A stretch of 21,813 nucleotides of DNA, taken from positions 1 to 21,813 of the forward strand of contig JALLBK010000191.1 in assembly GCA_036940085.1 (NCBI GenBank), in the 5' to 3' direction. Every line of letters starts with the position of its first letter. The stretch's first letter is position 1. Below, one piece after another: positions 10,601-19,387 of the stretch. Source of the DNA: Discostella pseudostelligera. Its lineage: Eukaryota > Bacillariophyta > Thalassiosirophyceae > Thalassiosirales > Thalassiosiraceae. The position numbers were made by a program, and so were the translations under genes. The notes under the pieces were generated by a model. The model did no database searches, was not told the origin of the DNA, and saw only the letters and a program-made list of their open reading frames with translations.

Positions 10601-12409
10601 GCATCTTCATTGTCTGGGGTTCTTTGCAATATTATGAAGGCTAGTGTCGAAAGAGGACGCGCGGAACACTTCATGAGATGTGTCCTATCATCTTTACAGA
10701 ATGTTGGCGAAAAGGAAACAATTTCACCGACGACTTTTCTCAACAAAAATGGATCACTGTGGAGATGGGCAGTTTGCAACGATACATGTACCTCGGACTG
10801 TGCCTACAAGGACATTTTGCTTGCAGCGGCAAGATTAATGATTGAAATGCCTTCAAACAGCGTACCACTTGCTGCCCTTGCTTCACTTGTGGACAACCAG
10901 TATGATGGTGTATCATCAACCAATGACGTCGCGGCACATTTCGAAAAGAGAATGTTCATCGCTACTTCGGGTGTCATACATTTTTCCATGAATGAACTAT
11001 TGACGCCATGCAATGAAGCTGAAGAGAGCATTTTTAGCCGACTAGCTCCCCTCCTTATCCTACGTCGTTTGCCAAGATCCTATTACAGAGTGGTGCACAA
11101 AAGCCTGTCGTCTGACAAAGAGACTCGTGATGTCGTGGGAAGATTAGCATCGATTCTCTCTGATAAATGGAAATCTCTCGTCGTGAAAGATAGTCCCAGC
11201 AGCTTGGACATGGAGCACAAGAAACTTTTGGCCGAGCTTCTAGGCCACTGCTTGCCTCTTACGAATAAAGGTATCAATGGATCATGCTACTCGGCAGGTG
11301 CAGAATTGCATGTATCACTGTACGACAACATCTGCAAGGAAGCTTTTTCCATGATCCTGAAATCGCTGAGAGAGGATCGGGATATGTCGCAGTTCGAGGT
11401 GGATAAGATTCCTAATTCTGATGTGAGCCAAGCCAAGATAGCATTGTATGCTGTTTGCCATCACATTCCACTGGCTGTAGACGAAGATGATGGGGAGGTG
11501 CTCATCCACGTAGCATCGTTTGTTTTTGAAATCCTCAACTATCAACCTACGGCTATAAGCGGGGCAACGTCTACCCAATTCATCAATGAAATAACCATGC
11601 TGCAATCTGGGTGCACCCACTTTTTGGCTGTCTGTGTCGATTCATTGTCGTACAGGAAGGCGAATGGCATCGAGGCAGCCACCTCAACTCCGCTCATTGT
11701 GGATATTGACATCCAAGAAGACTCTAATGATTCCCGAGCCAGGAATACAATCAAAGGAGCACTTTTGCATATATTTCACGCACTGGTTGCAATCATAACA
11801 ACGGGAGAGTGCCATACTGGAGACAATCACACGACAACTCAATTTATTCCATCTACTCGTACCGCGGTTCTTAATTCGGTTGTCATGATGGTACAGAGCA
11901 GTAGGGCGGACGATACCAGAAGTCACTGGCTTGCTTACAATCTACTCCCACCGTTGGTCGAATGGAAAAGCAAAGGGCTTGACGAGGACATTCACCATCC
12001 ACTTTGTCTTGCAGCAGCGTTACAAGTCATTTACACAGTTCTTGCTCGCTGTGGGTCCTTTGATTGGATATCGAGGAACTCGAACTCAGGGTCAATCACT
12101 ATGTCGGAAACTAACTTTATTTGTCGTACCCTGCAATGCGCGTTGACGTTATTTCATACCAGTGGAGGGAATGAAACGTCTATTGCCGCACTGCGGCTTG
12201 CTGCTCTGAAGGTAATCTTGACTGTCCTAGCGTTGCATCAATCCAAAGAATTTGAGCGCGTAGAAGATTTGAAAAGGTATCTTAGCCCGGCGGAGATTCA
12301 AAAGGCATTATCAGCAATGCATGGAGCTGCCAATGTTGACCAAAATCTAGAAGTTCGACGTTTAGCAAATCAAATTCTCCCTCATATAATCCATATGCAG
12401 ACTTCGTAA
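7676..12409 (+). CDS. Very large uncharacterised helical-repeat protein (1551 aa)
   Basis: Join(7676..10029, 10108..12409). Splicing a 78-nt intron (GTAAGT donor, acceptor AAG at 10105-10107) joins two long ORFs in frame; the first alone would stop at 10033. I do not recognise the family. Residues 1 to about 280 are disordered and carry two copies of a short motif, MKKGFLLP at 1-8 and MKRGFLLG at 52-59, plus basic stretches that could be nuclear signals (SSKRKP near 198, RKKKRSR near 377). The remainder is rich in Leu/Ala/Ile helices like HEAT or ARM repeat proteins, including the C-terminal 100 residues; this is judged by eye. E2F-like upstream sites hint at cell-cycle regulation. Reading it as two genes is less likely, because the second ORF starts inside a helical region without its own promoter space. 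Confidence 0.72.
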
Positions 12410-12458
12410 CATCGTGAATAATTAGACTATTCATTATAGAACTTGCATATAATCATCA

Positions 12459-13883
12459 TCATGCGTTGAACCGCTTAAGCGCCTTCTTGATACCCATCCG
12501 ATATTCCAAAGCCATTCGCTCATCACTTCTCACTATCTTTCCACTAGCCAACAACATCTCATCCTCCTCCAAACTTGTTTGCTTCAACGCCTCCAATGCA
12601 CGTTCCGACTCTGCCGCAGTCATTTTTGTCAAGGTTCTACTACCTCCTTTTCCTAATAACTTCCTGGCCACAATCTTGTATCCCTCGGCCACAAACTCAT
12701 CATCTCCTGATTTACTACGTTCTTTGCTACCTCCACCATCCAAAAATCCATAATCTTGAATAAATCGATCATTTCCCTCCACTCCACCACCATATCCGAT
12801 GTTAATTGCCTCTCCCGCCTTGACATCCACACCCGCCACAACCTTGAGCAAACCACCTGGCATAGCTCGTCCAGTTAATATATGTGGACTATCCCGATCA
12901 TGATTGCACATATCAATGAGTGGAATCAATAGTCGATATGCCGAGTTGGATTCTGGTGCTCCCTGAACGGTAAGCACACGCGAAGTGATAATCCACGATG
13001 CCCATTGGAGATGAGATTGAGTGGCAATTTTGTTTTCATCCCAACGGTACAAATTGGAAGATATTTGTGACATGGGCTCGACATCTCGTTCATATCGCAA
13101 TTCTACCAATTCCCGACGCAGTTTCGTTTCTTCTACCACCAGCGGACTTTGCAACATGTCTAATGCACCCTCACTGAAAAAGTCCGTAGAGCCTAAACAA
13201 TCCTCGGATAGGTATGGAGGTAACATGGCAAAGTAATCTCCGCGATCTCTATCTCCCGGTGGTCTATCGTTGTCACTTTTCCACGTGCAATATTTTTGCA
13301 ATAATGTCGTCGCCGGCAATGTAGGATCGGCACTTTCTCTTCCTAAATCCAATGCCATTTCGTAGGGTATTTCAATAATGGTTTCACCCTTGGATATGTC
13401 ACGAAGGGCAATTACACCCCGTAGTTGAATGGTATCTTCTGCATTTGGACCGATTTGAAGTGGGAAGTTGCCGAGGCCTACACGTTTGAGATTGGATTCG
13501 GCACCGTTTCTTTCGAGGTAGCTGTAGAATTTGAGTGAGGAGGGTGATCGATCGATGGTACCTCCAGAGGATGATGTGGCTGCTGACTTCGAACCTCCTG
13601 CCGATGACGTTGATGAGCCAAATCCTTTCAACCCAGCACCACCACTACTACTTCCTGATTTTTTCTTCTTTGTATTGGAATTGGCCATGCCAATTGAGGT
13701 GGAGGTGGATGCACCAACTTCATCATTCGATCGCAGTGGCGAAGTTGAAGTTGCGATAGCAGGTGGCAACCGGCACTGTGACTGTGAAGAAGATGGAAAG
13801 GTGAAGGACTGGGCAGGACGATACGCCGCTCCGAGCAAGGACGCCAAGAGGATATGGACTGGTGATGACCGCTGGACTTTCAT
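12459..13883 (-). CDS. SET-domain protein methyltransferase (LSMT/SETD3 type), probably plastid-targeted
   Basis: 474 residues. The family methylates lysine or histidine of non-histone proteins; plastid members modify Rubisco large subunit or aldolase. The split SET domain starts near residue 152 (LRGVIALRDISKGETII, IPYEMALDL). The S-adenosylmethionine-binding DMCNHD motif lies at 324-329, and INIGYGGG with NDRFIQDYGF (about 361-380) holds the catalytic-region tyrosines. ATG 13883 is chosen because it begins a signal peptide (about 1-26, basic then hydrophobic) ending PAQS|FTFP. This fits the diatom plastid rule of an aromatic residue after cleavage, and a Ser/Thr/Lys-rich transit region follows. 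An in-frame ATG at 13997 would bury the signal peptide and overlap a TTCCCGCCA promoter-type element. It converges with the large orphan, 49 bp apart. Substrate unknown. Confidence 0.85.
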   Translation of the reverse strand: MKVQRSSPVHILLASLLGAAYRPAQSFTFPSSSQSQCRLPPAIATSTSPLRSNDEVGASTSTSIGMANSNTKKKKSGSSSGGAGLKGFGSSTSSAGGSKSAATSSSGGTIDRSPSSLKFYSYLERNGAESNLKRVGLGNFPLQIGPNAEDTIQLRGVIALRDISKGETIIEIPYEMALDLGRESADPTLPATTLLQKYCTWKSDNDRPPGDRDRGDYFAMLPPYLSEDCLGSTDFFSEGALDMLQSPLVVEETKLRRELVELRYERDVEPMSQISSNLYRWDENKIATQSHLQWASWIITSRVLTVQGAPESNSAYRLLIPLIDMCNHDRDSPHILTGRAMPGGLLKVVAGVDVKAGEAINIGYGGGVEGNDRFIQDYGFLDGGGSKERSKSGDDEFVAEGYKIVARKLLGKGGSRTLTKMTAAESERALEALKQTSLEEDEMLLASGKIVRSDERMALEYRMGIKKALKRFNA

Positions 13884-13987
13884 TATTGGTTCATCGATAT
13901 TGATTAGACTTTGATTGTGTTGACTGTGATGATAGGTGATAGGTGATGGTGATGATGATCGGACGGTATTGATGGGTGATATGAGAG

Positions 13988-14062
13988 TTCCCGCCATTAT
14001 TCAGTACATATCACCACGTACGCGACCTCCACCCTCCACGTACGCACCATGGATTCCACGTG
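13988..14062. promoter_or_regulatory. Bidirectional promoter elements: TTCCCGCCA, two CCACGTACGC, one CCACGTGG
   Basis: The 379-bp gap between the divergent SET and apolipoprotein-L-like genes carries TTCCCGCCA (13988-13996), CCACGTACGC at 14014 and again at 14036 (22 bp apart), and TTCCACGTGGA around 14054-14064. This is the same element pair seen at 1639, 19328 and 21676. A simple GTGAT-rich tract (about 13925-13960) is also present. Function is inferred from repetition and position. Confidence 0.5.
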
Positions 14063-14075
14063 GAGTCAATGTCGC

Positions 14076-14121
14076 GGGGGATTTGGGGACGCTTGGGGGG
14101 ATTTGTTGGGCTTTTGGGGGG
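14076..14121 (+). other. Potential G-quadruplex tract
   Basis: Five runs of three or more G occur in 46 bp on the plus strand: 14076-14080, 14085-14088, 14095-14100, 14108-14110 and 14116-14121, with loops of 4, 6, 7 and 5 nt. This meets the usual pattern for an intramolecular G-quadruplex. It lies between the E-box cluster and the start of the downstream gene. Confidence 0.6.
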
Positions 14122-14221
14122 ATGCCCTCGCGATCGTTGGTCGGTTTGTTGGTTGTTGGCCCTTGCTTGTTCTCTTTGCTTTTGGCAACGCATCATTTAA
14201 TTTTCGAGGTCGAGGTGAAGC

Positions 14222-14260
14222 ATGACCGTGGCTGCCGAACCAAACAGTAGGGACAACTAA
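14222..14260 (+). promoter_or_regulatory. Short upstream ORF ending 2 nt before the main start
   Basis: ATG at 14222 opens a 12-codon ORF ending at TAA 14258-14260; the main ATG is at 14263 in another frame. It could limit translation by reinitiation if the transcript includes it. The transcript start is not known. Confidence 0.35.
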
Positions 14261-14262
14261 AA

Positions 14263-16464
14263 ATGATGACCTCCGATGGCACCATGGATGAAGTAGGGGA
14301 TGACACTGCCACGAGGGATGGCGACTTCTACTGCCACTTGCCGAACGGCGAGGATGACGGTGACGGCGATCCAACAAGTCGACGCCTACGCGAACATGAC
14401 ATGTGCAGCAGCCGCACCCATGCCCATGTCGATGATCAAATAATTGTGCATGCAACACCCTCCCAATATCTACCAATGCAAGATGATTCAAACGAAGATC
14501 AAAAATTACCGCAATTATTCATGATGCCGGACGGTGATGATGGTGGTGGTGACGATGATTCATTAAGCCGACGCTTACACCTACGCGAACAAAATGACGA
14601 CGACATGAACATTGACATGGGCAACAATAGTGCAGGTGCAGATGTCGATGTTCAGCACGCAGCACCCTCCCAATTTCTACCAACTAATGACGAATCCAAC
14701 AATGATTACTACGTCCCATTATCCTCTCCTCAATTGCCGCAATCAGTTAGAAAGACCGCAATTAATTCTCCGCATGAAAATAGTGACCAGCAACCCATCG
14801 ACAATACCACTCAAATTCAACAACAACCGCATTACATGGAGATGGAAATGGAATACAATGACGACAACGACATTAACACCAACAACATCGATCCATCCTT
14901 TCAACAACATGCCATGGAACTCAATGTGGCATTGGAGGCATTGGAATCTATGCGTCGTGCCAATTTAGCCGTGGAATTTTCCCTCGCGGCTGCATCGTTT
15001 CGATTGCGTCATGATAAATGCACCTTTTGTCAACGAGAGGCATTGCATAAATTCTTAGCAGACAAACCGAAGAAGGATGTTGTGAAAAGTGGTAGTGGTA
15101 GTGTGAAAAATGGCAGCAGCAGTAGTACTCTGAAACTCGATGGAAGTCGTCTTCGTCGGTTCCATAGCAGTGTAGGGAGCTACTTCTACTCTTCCAAAAC
15201 TGCACCAGGAAGTGATGCACAGGAGGGGAACAAATCTGCATTAACAGCAACGCGATCCTACCATGCTCCATCAGCATCTCAAAGCAACTCTAGCCTGTCC
15301 ACCATGGACGGCGGTGGTGGCGTCACGAAAAGTACGTCGGGTAGTAGTACTACTAATTCTACAAGCATGCTCAAAAAAGTCTATCCTCCCTGCCTCATAT
15401 GCGGACATCCCACATGCACCACCCACTCCTCATCGGCCATGTCGAAACGAAGTGTTACCATTTGTCAATCTTGTGCCTACCTCTACGAACTGGATTACTT
15501 GTTCCGGACTATTGCATCTGCTGCTTCTTCGTCATCGTCCAACCCTCTAGCTGAATGTCAACAGAAAGTTAACGATATGATTGACTGCTACGATCGAGCA
15601 AAATTGCTGCTAGAATATGCCTCCGAATACGCTGAGGAAATTGCCGTTGCTTTAGAAAGCAACACGGCACGTTCCAATAAGATTGGTGTAGGATCGAGTG
15701 CCTCAGGCATCGTATCGGGTATCACCGGTGTGATAGGATGTGGTGCCTTATTCTTCCCTCCCGTGGCCGTGGCAGGTGTTCCATTGCTCATTGCATCACT
15801 GGTATTTGGAACAGGAGCAACCACTGTGTCCACGGGAGATGCCGCTGTGCGACAGTACTTTAGTGAACCGATTCGATTGGCAGATAAGATGTTTGCTTTG
15901 CATGGGATGGTTTTGTCACTGTTGAGAATTACGGATGTATTGCGGAATGGACTATCCTCGTCATCCGACGGTCCGTTGTTGACTGTGAGCTGTTCGAGAG
16001 ATATGAATGAGATCAACGATGAAAAGAAGGAAGAGAGAAAGTCGCCTCAATCTGCATCGGTCGGGAAGGATGCCGTTGATAACAACGGAGTTACTCCTTC
16101 AGTAGCATCTACTGAATTCGCTGTTGCTGGATCCACCAAATCGTCCAGTAGCTCCGTCGTGGGTCGTAGTACGCGATATTTGGGACGGGTATGCACAACG
16201 GCATCAAGCTCTATATCATTCATCCCAATTGTCGGGGGTGTGCTCAGTGGCGCATCCATCTACTTCGAAGGCAAAGAGTTGAAACGAACATTGGCAAAGA
16301 TTAGTGAAGGCAATCCATGTGCCAAGGCCGAACGGATCCGCTCGATAAAGGATCAATTGGGCGTGTTGCCCGATTCGAAGACGATTGCGGCGGAGTGTCG
16401 CAGTTTGTTGGAACAGGCGCATAGGTACGATAGTGGAAGAGAGTACCAAAGTTTGGCGCGATAA
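14263..16464 (+). CDS. Apolipoprotein-L-like membrane-hairpin protein with Cys-pair motifs
   Basis: 733 residues, single exon. Residues 1-210 are disordered and acidic with an internal duplication. At 213-263 a helix-rich segment ends in CTFC (253-256). At 377-404 cysteines and histidines are spaced CLIC-x4-C-x2-H ... CQSC, which looks like a zinc-binding pair set. Residues 474-520 are a Gly/Ala/Val-rich double hydrophobic stretch of the kind found in apolipoprotein L (IGVGSSASGIVSG, then ALFFPPVAVAGVPLLIASLVFG). A second hydrophobic glycine-rich patch is at 648-667. The C-terminus (670-720) is helical. No signal peptide is visible, so a cytosolic protein that inserts into membranes is plausible. 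Molecular function unknown; the apolipoprotein-L resemblance is by pattern and would need profile searching. Diverges from the SET gene. Confidence 0.75.
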   Translation: MMTSDGTMDEVGDDTATRDGDFYCHLPNGEDDGDGDPTSRRLREHDMCSSRTHAHVDDQIIVHATPSQYLPMQDDSNEDQKLPQLFMMPDGDDGGGDDDSLSRRLHLREQNDDDMNIDMGNNSAGADVDVQHAAPSQFLPTNDESNNDYYVPLSSPQLPQSVRKTAINSPHENSDQQPIDNTTQIQQQPHYMEMEMEYNDDNDINTNNIDPSFQQHAMELNVALEALESMRRANLAVEFSLAAASFRLRHDKCTFCQREALHKFLADKPKKDVVKSGSGSVKNGSSSSTLKLDGSRLRRFHSSVGSYFYSSKTAPGSDAQEGNKSALTATRSYHAPSASQSNSSLSTMDGGGGVTKSTSGSSTTNSTSMLKKVYPPCLICGHPTCTTHSSSAMSKRSVTICQSCAYLYELDYLFRTIASAASSSSSNPLAECQQKVNDMIDCYDRAKLLLEYASEYAEEIAVALESNTARSNKIGVGSSASGIVSGITGVIGCGALFFPPVAVAGVPLLIASLVFGTGATTVSTGDAAVRQYFSEPIRLADKMFALHGMVLSLLRITDVLRNGLSSSSDGPLLTVSCSRDMNEINDEKKEERKSPQSASVGKDAVDNNGVTPSVASTEFAVAGSTKSSSSSVVGRSTRYLGRVCTTASSSISFIPIVGGVLSGASIYFEGKELKRTLAKISEGNPCAKAERIRSIKDQLGVLPDSKTIAAECRSLLEQAHRYDSGREYQSLAR
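14341..14742 (+). repeat. Internal duplication in the N-terminus of the apolipoprotein-L-like protein
   Basis: Residues 27-87 and 89-160 share an ordered series of motifs: LPNGEDDG / MPDGDDGG, then SRRLREHDM / SRRLHLREQ, then HATPSQYLP / HAAPSQFLP, then DDSNED / NDESNND, then LPQ. Unit 1 covers 14341-14523 and unit 2 covers 14527-14742. The copies have diverged at both DNA and protein level, so the duplication is not recent. Confidence 0.75.
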
Positions 16465-17172
16465 ATCAATACATGCTTAATTGTAATTAGATATTGACAC
16501 TTTATAATTCGCGGCATTACACCTCCTGGAAATCTCTGACGTTGCTATTGATCTGTCTTGGATACATACACATTAAATGATGACAGTGATTGTTAGAGTA
16601 TCAAATAATGTTGGGCAGATGAACTATGAAAGATGGTGGTTCTTCCGTCGTTTCAGAAGAGCATATGAAAAGTTACTTGGCATCGTTTATCATCACATCT
16701 TTATCAGACAGGGATAACGGTTGTATCATCACTAACGACGGAGCCATGTTGTTAGGAAGACAACCACTCACCATACCATGACCAGCTAGCAAGCAAGATG
16801 CATATACCAAAGCTCAGTCACCATGCACAAGCGCATACACCCTCGTTCCATCATTCTTTGGATCCTACTCATCAATGCAAAGAAATAGTACGAGCAACCA
16901 CAATGAGTGAGCTAGAGTTGAGAAATCATGTAGAAGAACGGAATGAACCGACACTGTAGCAAAATTCGAGGTGGAGGAAAAAGTGATAGTCCTTCGTATT
17001 TTCTATTGCGCAAATTTGGAGGGTAATGATGTACTTTCATGACATCATTCCAAATGAGATGTTACGCGGATGTTGTGTGCATGGAAGAAATCCAAGCCGA
17101 CTGAACAATAGATGCGATAACAAAATGACTCACCCAAAAAGGAAGACGATGGGGTAGAGAATTCAACGAGAA
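16465..17172. other. 708-bp convergent intergenic region without a recognised gene
   Basis: Lies between the stops of the apolipoprotein-L-like gene (+) and DPH1 (-). No ORF of note, no tRNA-like fold and no repeat family was recognised. One perfect hairpin was seen: AATGATGT (17025-17032) and ACATCATT (17042-17049) around a 9-nt loop. At 708 bp it is by far the longest of the three convergent gaps (the others are 267 and 49 bp), so an unseen non-coding RNA is possible but unsupported. Confidence 0.5.
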
Positions 17173-19155
17173 TCAACTCCCATACGACAAGACTTTTCGA
17201 TCACTGTTGGTCGCATAATAATTTGCCCAAGGACCACCACTCTTGCTGTAAAAGTCCATAGGATAGCCATCATCATCCTTCACCTTCTCGTCCTGCCTTT
17301 CCTCCTCCTCTTCTACGGCTTTCCACAACGATGTATCCATAACCTCTCCCATGGCCACGAACAACTCATACGGGCTAAGCACGGGTACGCAAAAGTAGTG
17401 CCCCCAATCGATGCTCAATCTCGGACATGCAATTTGTACCCATGCACAAACACCGCCTCCATTCGTAGTGGTATTCGACATCACCTCCAACTTTTTGGGA
17501 AATATCTCACTCAATAATATCGTAATAGTGCGTATTCCACGTGCATGTAGTAACGATCGAATGCGTGACAATATTGCTGGATTGCCTTGACGACCCAGAG
17601 TCCCTAATATGATACCAAATAGTTTGGTTGGTCGAGAGATGTTATCCGATGATGCTGGTGATAACGACAATTTAGAGAATGGATGATTCAAAGAAAGTTG
17701 GTTTTGAAGAACACTGTTGGCAATGATGTCGGTATTGTGAACTGCACTGTCCACTATTCTTCCGCTGATCACATCCAATGTATGTGTGGAAGCAGCAGCA
17801 TCAGCAGCAGTCGGGTTAGGAGCTATCCCATAAATCCGCCGAACCGACAAAATAGCCTCCCTACGCAACTTCTTCATATGCACCATATCATATTTTTCCT
17901 CGGTAAGTGTCTTTGAGTATGGATCGTATCGTAATGCCCGTAAGGTTGGATTGGATATCATTGCCGCCTCGAGATGAAATCGACCATCGGCGATGAAGAT
18001 CATGACACGTTCCCTTGTCGGAATGCTGGTGCTCTTCTCTGGTGATGATGATGGTCGTAGTGCAGTAGTAGTAGCAGCAATTGTAGTTGATTCGGCAGAA
18101 CACTCCTTGTTTCGTCTCGCCTGACGTAGTCGTCGGCTATTAGTGGACGACATTGCCGCTTCAAAGTCTAATGTTGCTAGTCCAGAAGGTGCCGTACACC
18201 CTAGAACTTCTCCAGGGCTTAATGGTTTTGCCTGAGGCACAATCGCTTGAAATTGAATATCATAATCATTTGATGTTGAGGATGATGATGTTGTAGGGTC
18301 TTCGTTGAGCCGTTGAGCAGACTCTATCACCGCCGAACGGAATTGAACGGTTCCCATGACCAATGTTTCAATAATTCTTGATGGGCGGTTTCGGCGCTCC
18401 GACCTGTCGTCACCATCACCTTCTATTAGTAGTCTTTGCCTCTTCTCCTCCTCCTGACAAAACGTTAACTTGACACAATCGACCAAATGTTGCACATCGA
18501 CACGAATCTCCACAAAGACATACAAGCATGGTATCACCGTACATGTCAATGGAACTAAGCATGAATGACCATAATGCACTAATAAATCACAACCCAAGGC
18601 ACGTGCAGATAAGTCATCGATGCAGCATGCACCGTAGGTGACATCCCCCAATATGGAAAGTGATTTGATTTGTGTTGGCTTTTGTTGGTGGTTAGTGGCA
18701 TCCTCCTCCTCCACCGCCGGGGGTGGTTGAAATCGATATGCAAATTTGATCAATATATCCCCAATGGTCGAAGCATACATGGTCAATCCCTCGGGTAATT
18801 GCAATGCCACTGATGAGGCATTCATCTTTTCAATTCTCCAGATAGTTTTGGGTATTTCGAACTCATAGTCGCGAGGGAGTGTGGTGGAGATGATGTGATG
18901 TAATTGTGTATTGTTTTGGATGTGCGCGGGTAGCAGTGTGGAATTATTATTGGCAGAGGAGGCAGATGATGATGTTGATGTGGTGCTGGAGGAGGGTCGG
19001 ATCTTCCGTCGGATGATTGTCCGTGGTGCGCGCTTCGTGGCGGCGGCATCCGTAGCTGTACTACTTCTTGTTAAGGGAGAAACTTTGGCGCTGGCACTAG
19101 TGGGAGTGTCGGTGTCGTCTGCAACAGTGGCATTGCACGATGAAGATGAATGCAT
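17173..19155 (-). CDS. DPH1: DPH1, diphthamide biosynthesis 3-amino-3-carboxypropyl transferase subunit
   Basis: 660 residues, single exon. With DPH2 it transfers the 3-amino-3-carboxypropyl group from S-adenosylmethionine to the target histidine of elongation factor 2, using a non-classical radical [4Fe-4S] cluster in the cytosol. The three cluster cysteines sit in their family motifs: GDVTYGACC (Cys177), EVLGCTAP (Cys320) and QIACPRLSIDWG (Cys577). Also typical are ALGCDLLVHYGHSCLVP (187-202), LYVFVEIRVD (211-220), FIADGRFHLEAAM (387-399) and LGTLGRQGNP (518-527). It is longer than the usual roughly 430-450 residues because of a Ser/Thr/Ala-rich N-terminus (1-75) and low-complexity insertions at about 240-262, 338-380 and 448-508. 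ATG 19155 is the only start before an open conserved frame; the N-terminal 75 residues could be partly untranslated. Confidence 0.93.
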   Translation of the reverse strand: MHSSSSCNATVADDTDTPTSASAKVSPLTRSSTATDAAATKRAPRTIIRRKIRPSSSTTSTSSSASSANNNSTLLPAHIQNNTQLHHIISTTLPRDYEFEIPKTIWRIEKMNASSVALQLPEGLTMYASTIGDILIKFAYRFQPPPAVEEEDATNHQQKPTQIKSLSILGDVTYGACCIDDLSARALGCDLLVHYGHSCLVPLTCTVIPCLYVFVEIRVDVQHLVDCVKLTFCQEEEKRQRLLIEGDGDDRSERRNRPSRIIETLVMGTVQFRSAVIESAQRLNEDPTTSSSSTSNDYDIQFQAIVPQAKPLSPGEVLGCTAPSGLATLDFEAAMSSTNSRRLRQARRNKECSAESTTIAATTTALRPSSSPEKSTSIPTRERVMIFIADGRFHLEAAMISNPTLRALRYDPYSKTLTEEKYDMVHMKKLRREAILSVRRIYGIAPNPTAADAAASTHTLDVISGRIVDSAVHNTDIIANSVLQNQLSLNHPFSKLSLSPASSDNISRPTKLFGIILGTLGRQGNPAILSRIRSLLHARGIRTITILLSEIFPKKLEVMSNTTTNGGGVCAWVQIACPRLSIDWGHYFCVPVLSPYELFVAMGEVMDTSLWKAVEEEEERQDEKVKDDDGYPMDFYSKSGGPWANYYATNSDRKVLSYGS

Positions 19156-19239
19156 GTTTGGTTAAAGTTAGTGGGGCAGAGTCAGAGTAAGGCGCATTAT
19201 TTGATAGGAGTAGATAGGCAGTTGCTGTTACATGATACT

Positions 19240-19329
19240 GTGTGTGGTGATGGTGATGGTGATGGTTGATGTTGATGGTGTGTGTGGGTGACGGTGAGCG
19301 AGAGTGAGATATGGATGGTGGTGGTGGTG
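19240..19329 (+). repeat. GATGGT/GTGGT simple repeat
   Basis: Imperfect tandem units of GATGGT, GTTGAT and TGTG fill most of this stretch, 85-175 bp upstream of the DPH1 start. It reads open in some frames but those ORFs are compositional artefacts. Confidence 0.7.
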
Positions 19330-19387
19330 CCACGTGTAGAGTCCAAACTTTCCCGCCACGTGGAAGCCAAGGTGCTCCAAGGTGGAA
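19328..19387. promoter_or_regulatory. CACGTG / TCCCGCC module upstream of DPH1
   Basis: Ordered elements: GCCACGTGTA (CACGTG 19331-19336), AGTCCAA, TTTCCCGCCACGTGG (CACGTG 19357-19362, overlapping the E2F-like TTTCCCGCC), AAGCCAA, then GGTGCTCCAAGGTGGA (19371-19386). The same order recurs at 21674-21755 with different spacers. It lies about 170-230 bp upstream of the DPH1 ATG, a plausible promoter position, and 240 bp downstream of the cysteine-rich gene's stop. Confidence 0.6.

Noticed and set aside
13884..13997. Upstream ATG for the SET protein
   Set aside because: It would place the plastid-type signal peptide 38 residues inside the protein and overlaps a promoter-like TTCCCGCCA.
16577..17102. 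Box C/D small nucleolar RNA in the convergent gap
   Set aside because: ATGATGA (16577) has no CTGA at a suitable distance; the second candidate (about 17023-17102) has an imperfect box C and no terminal stem.
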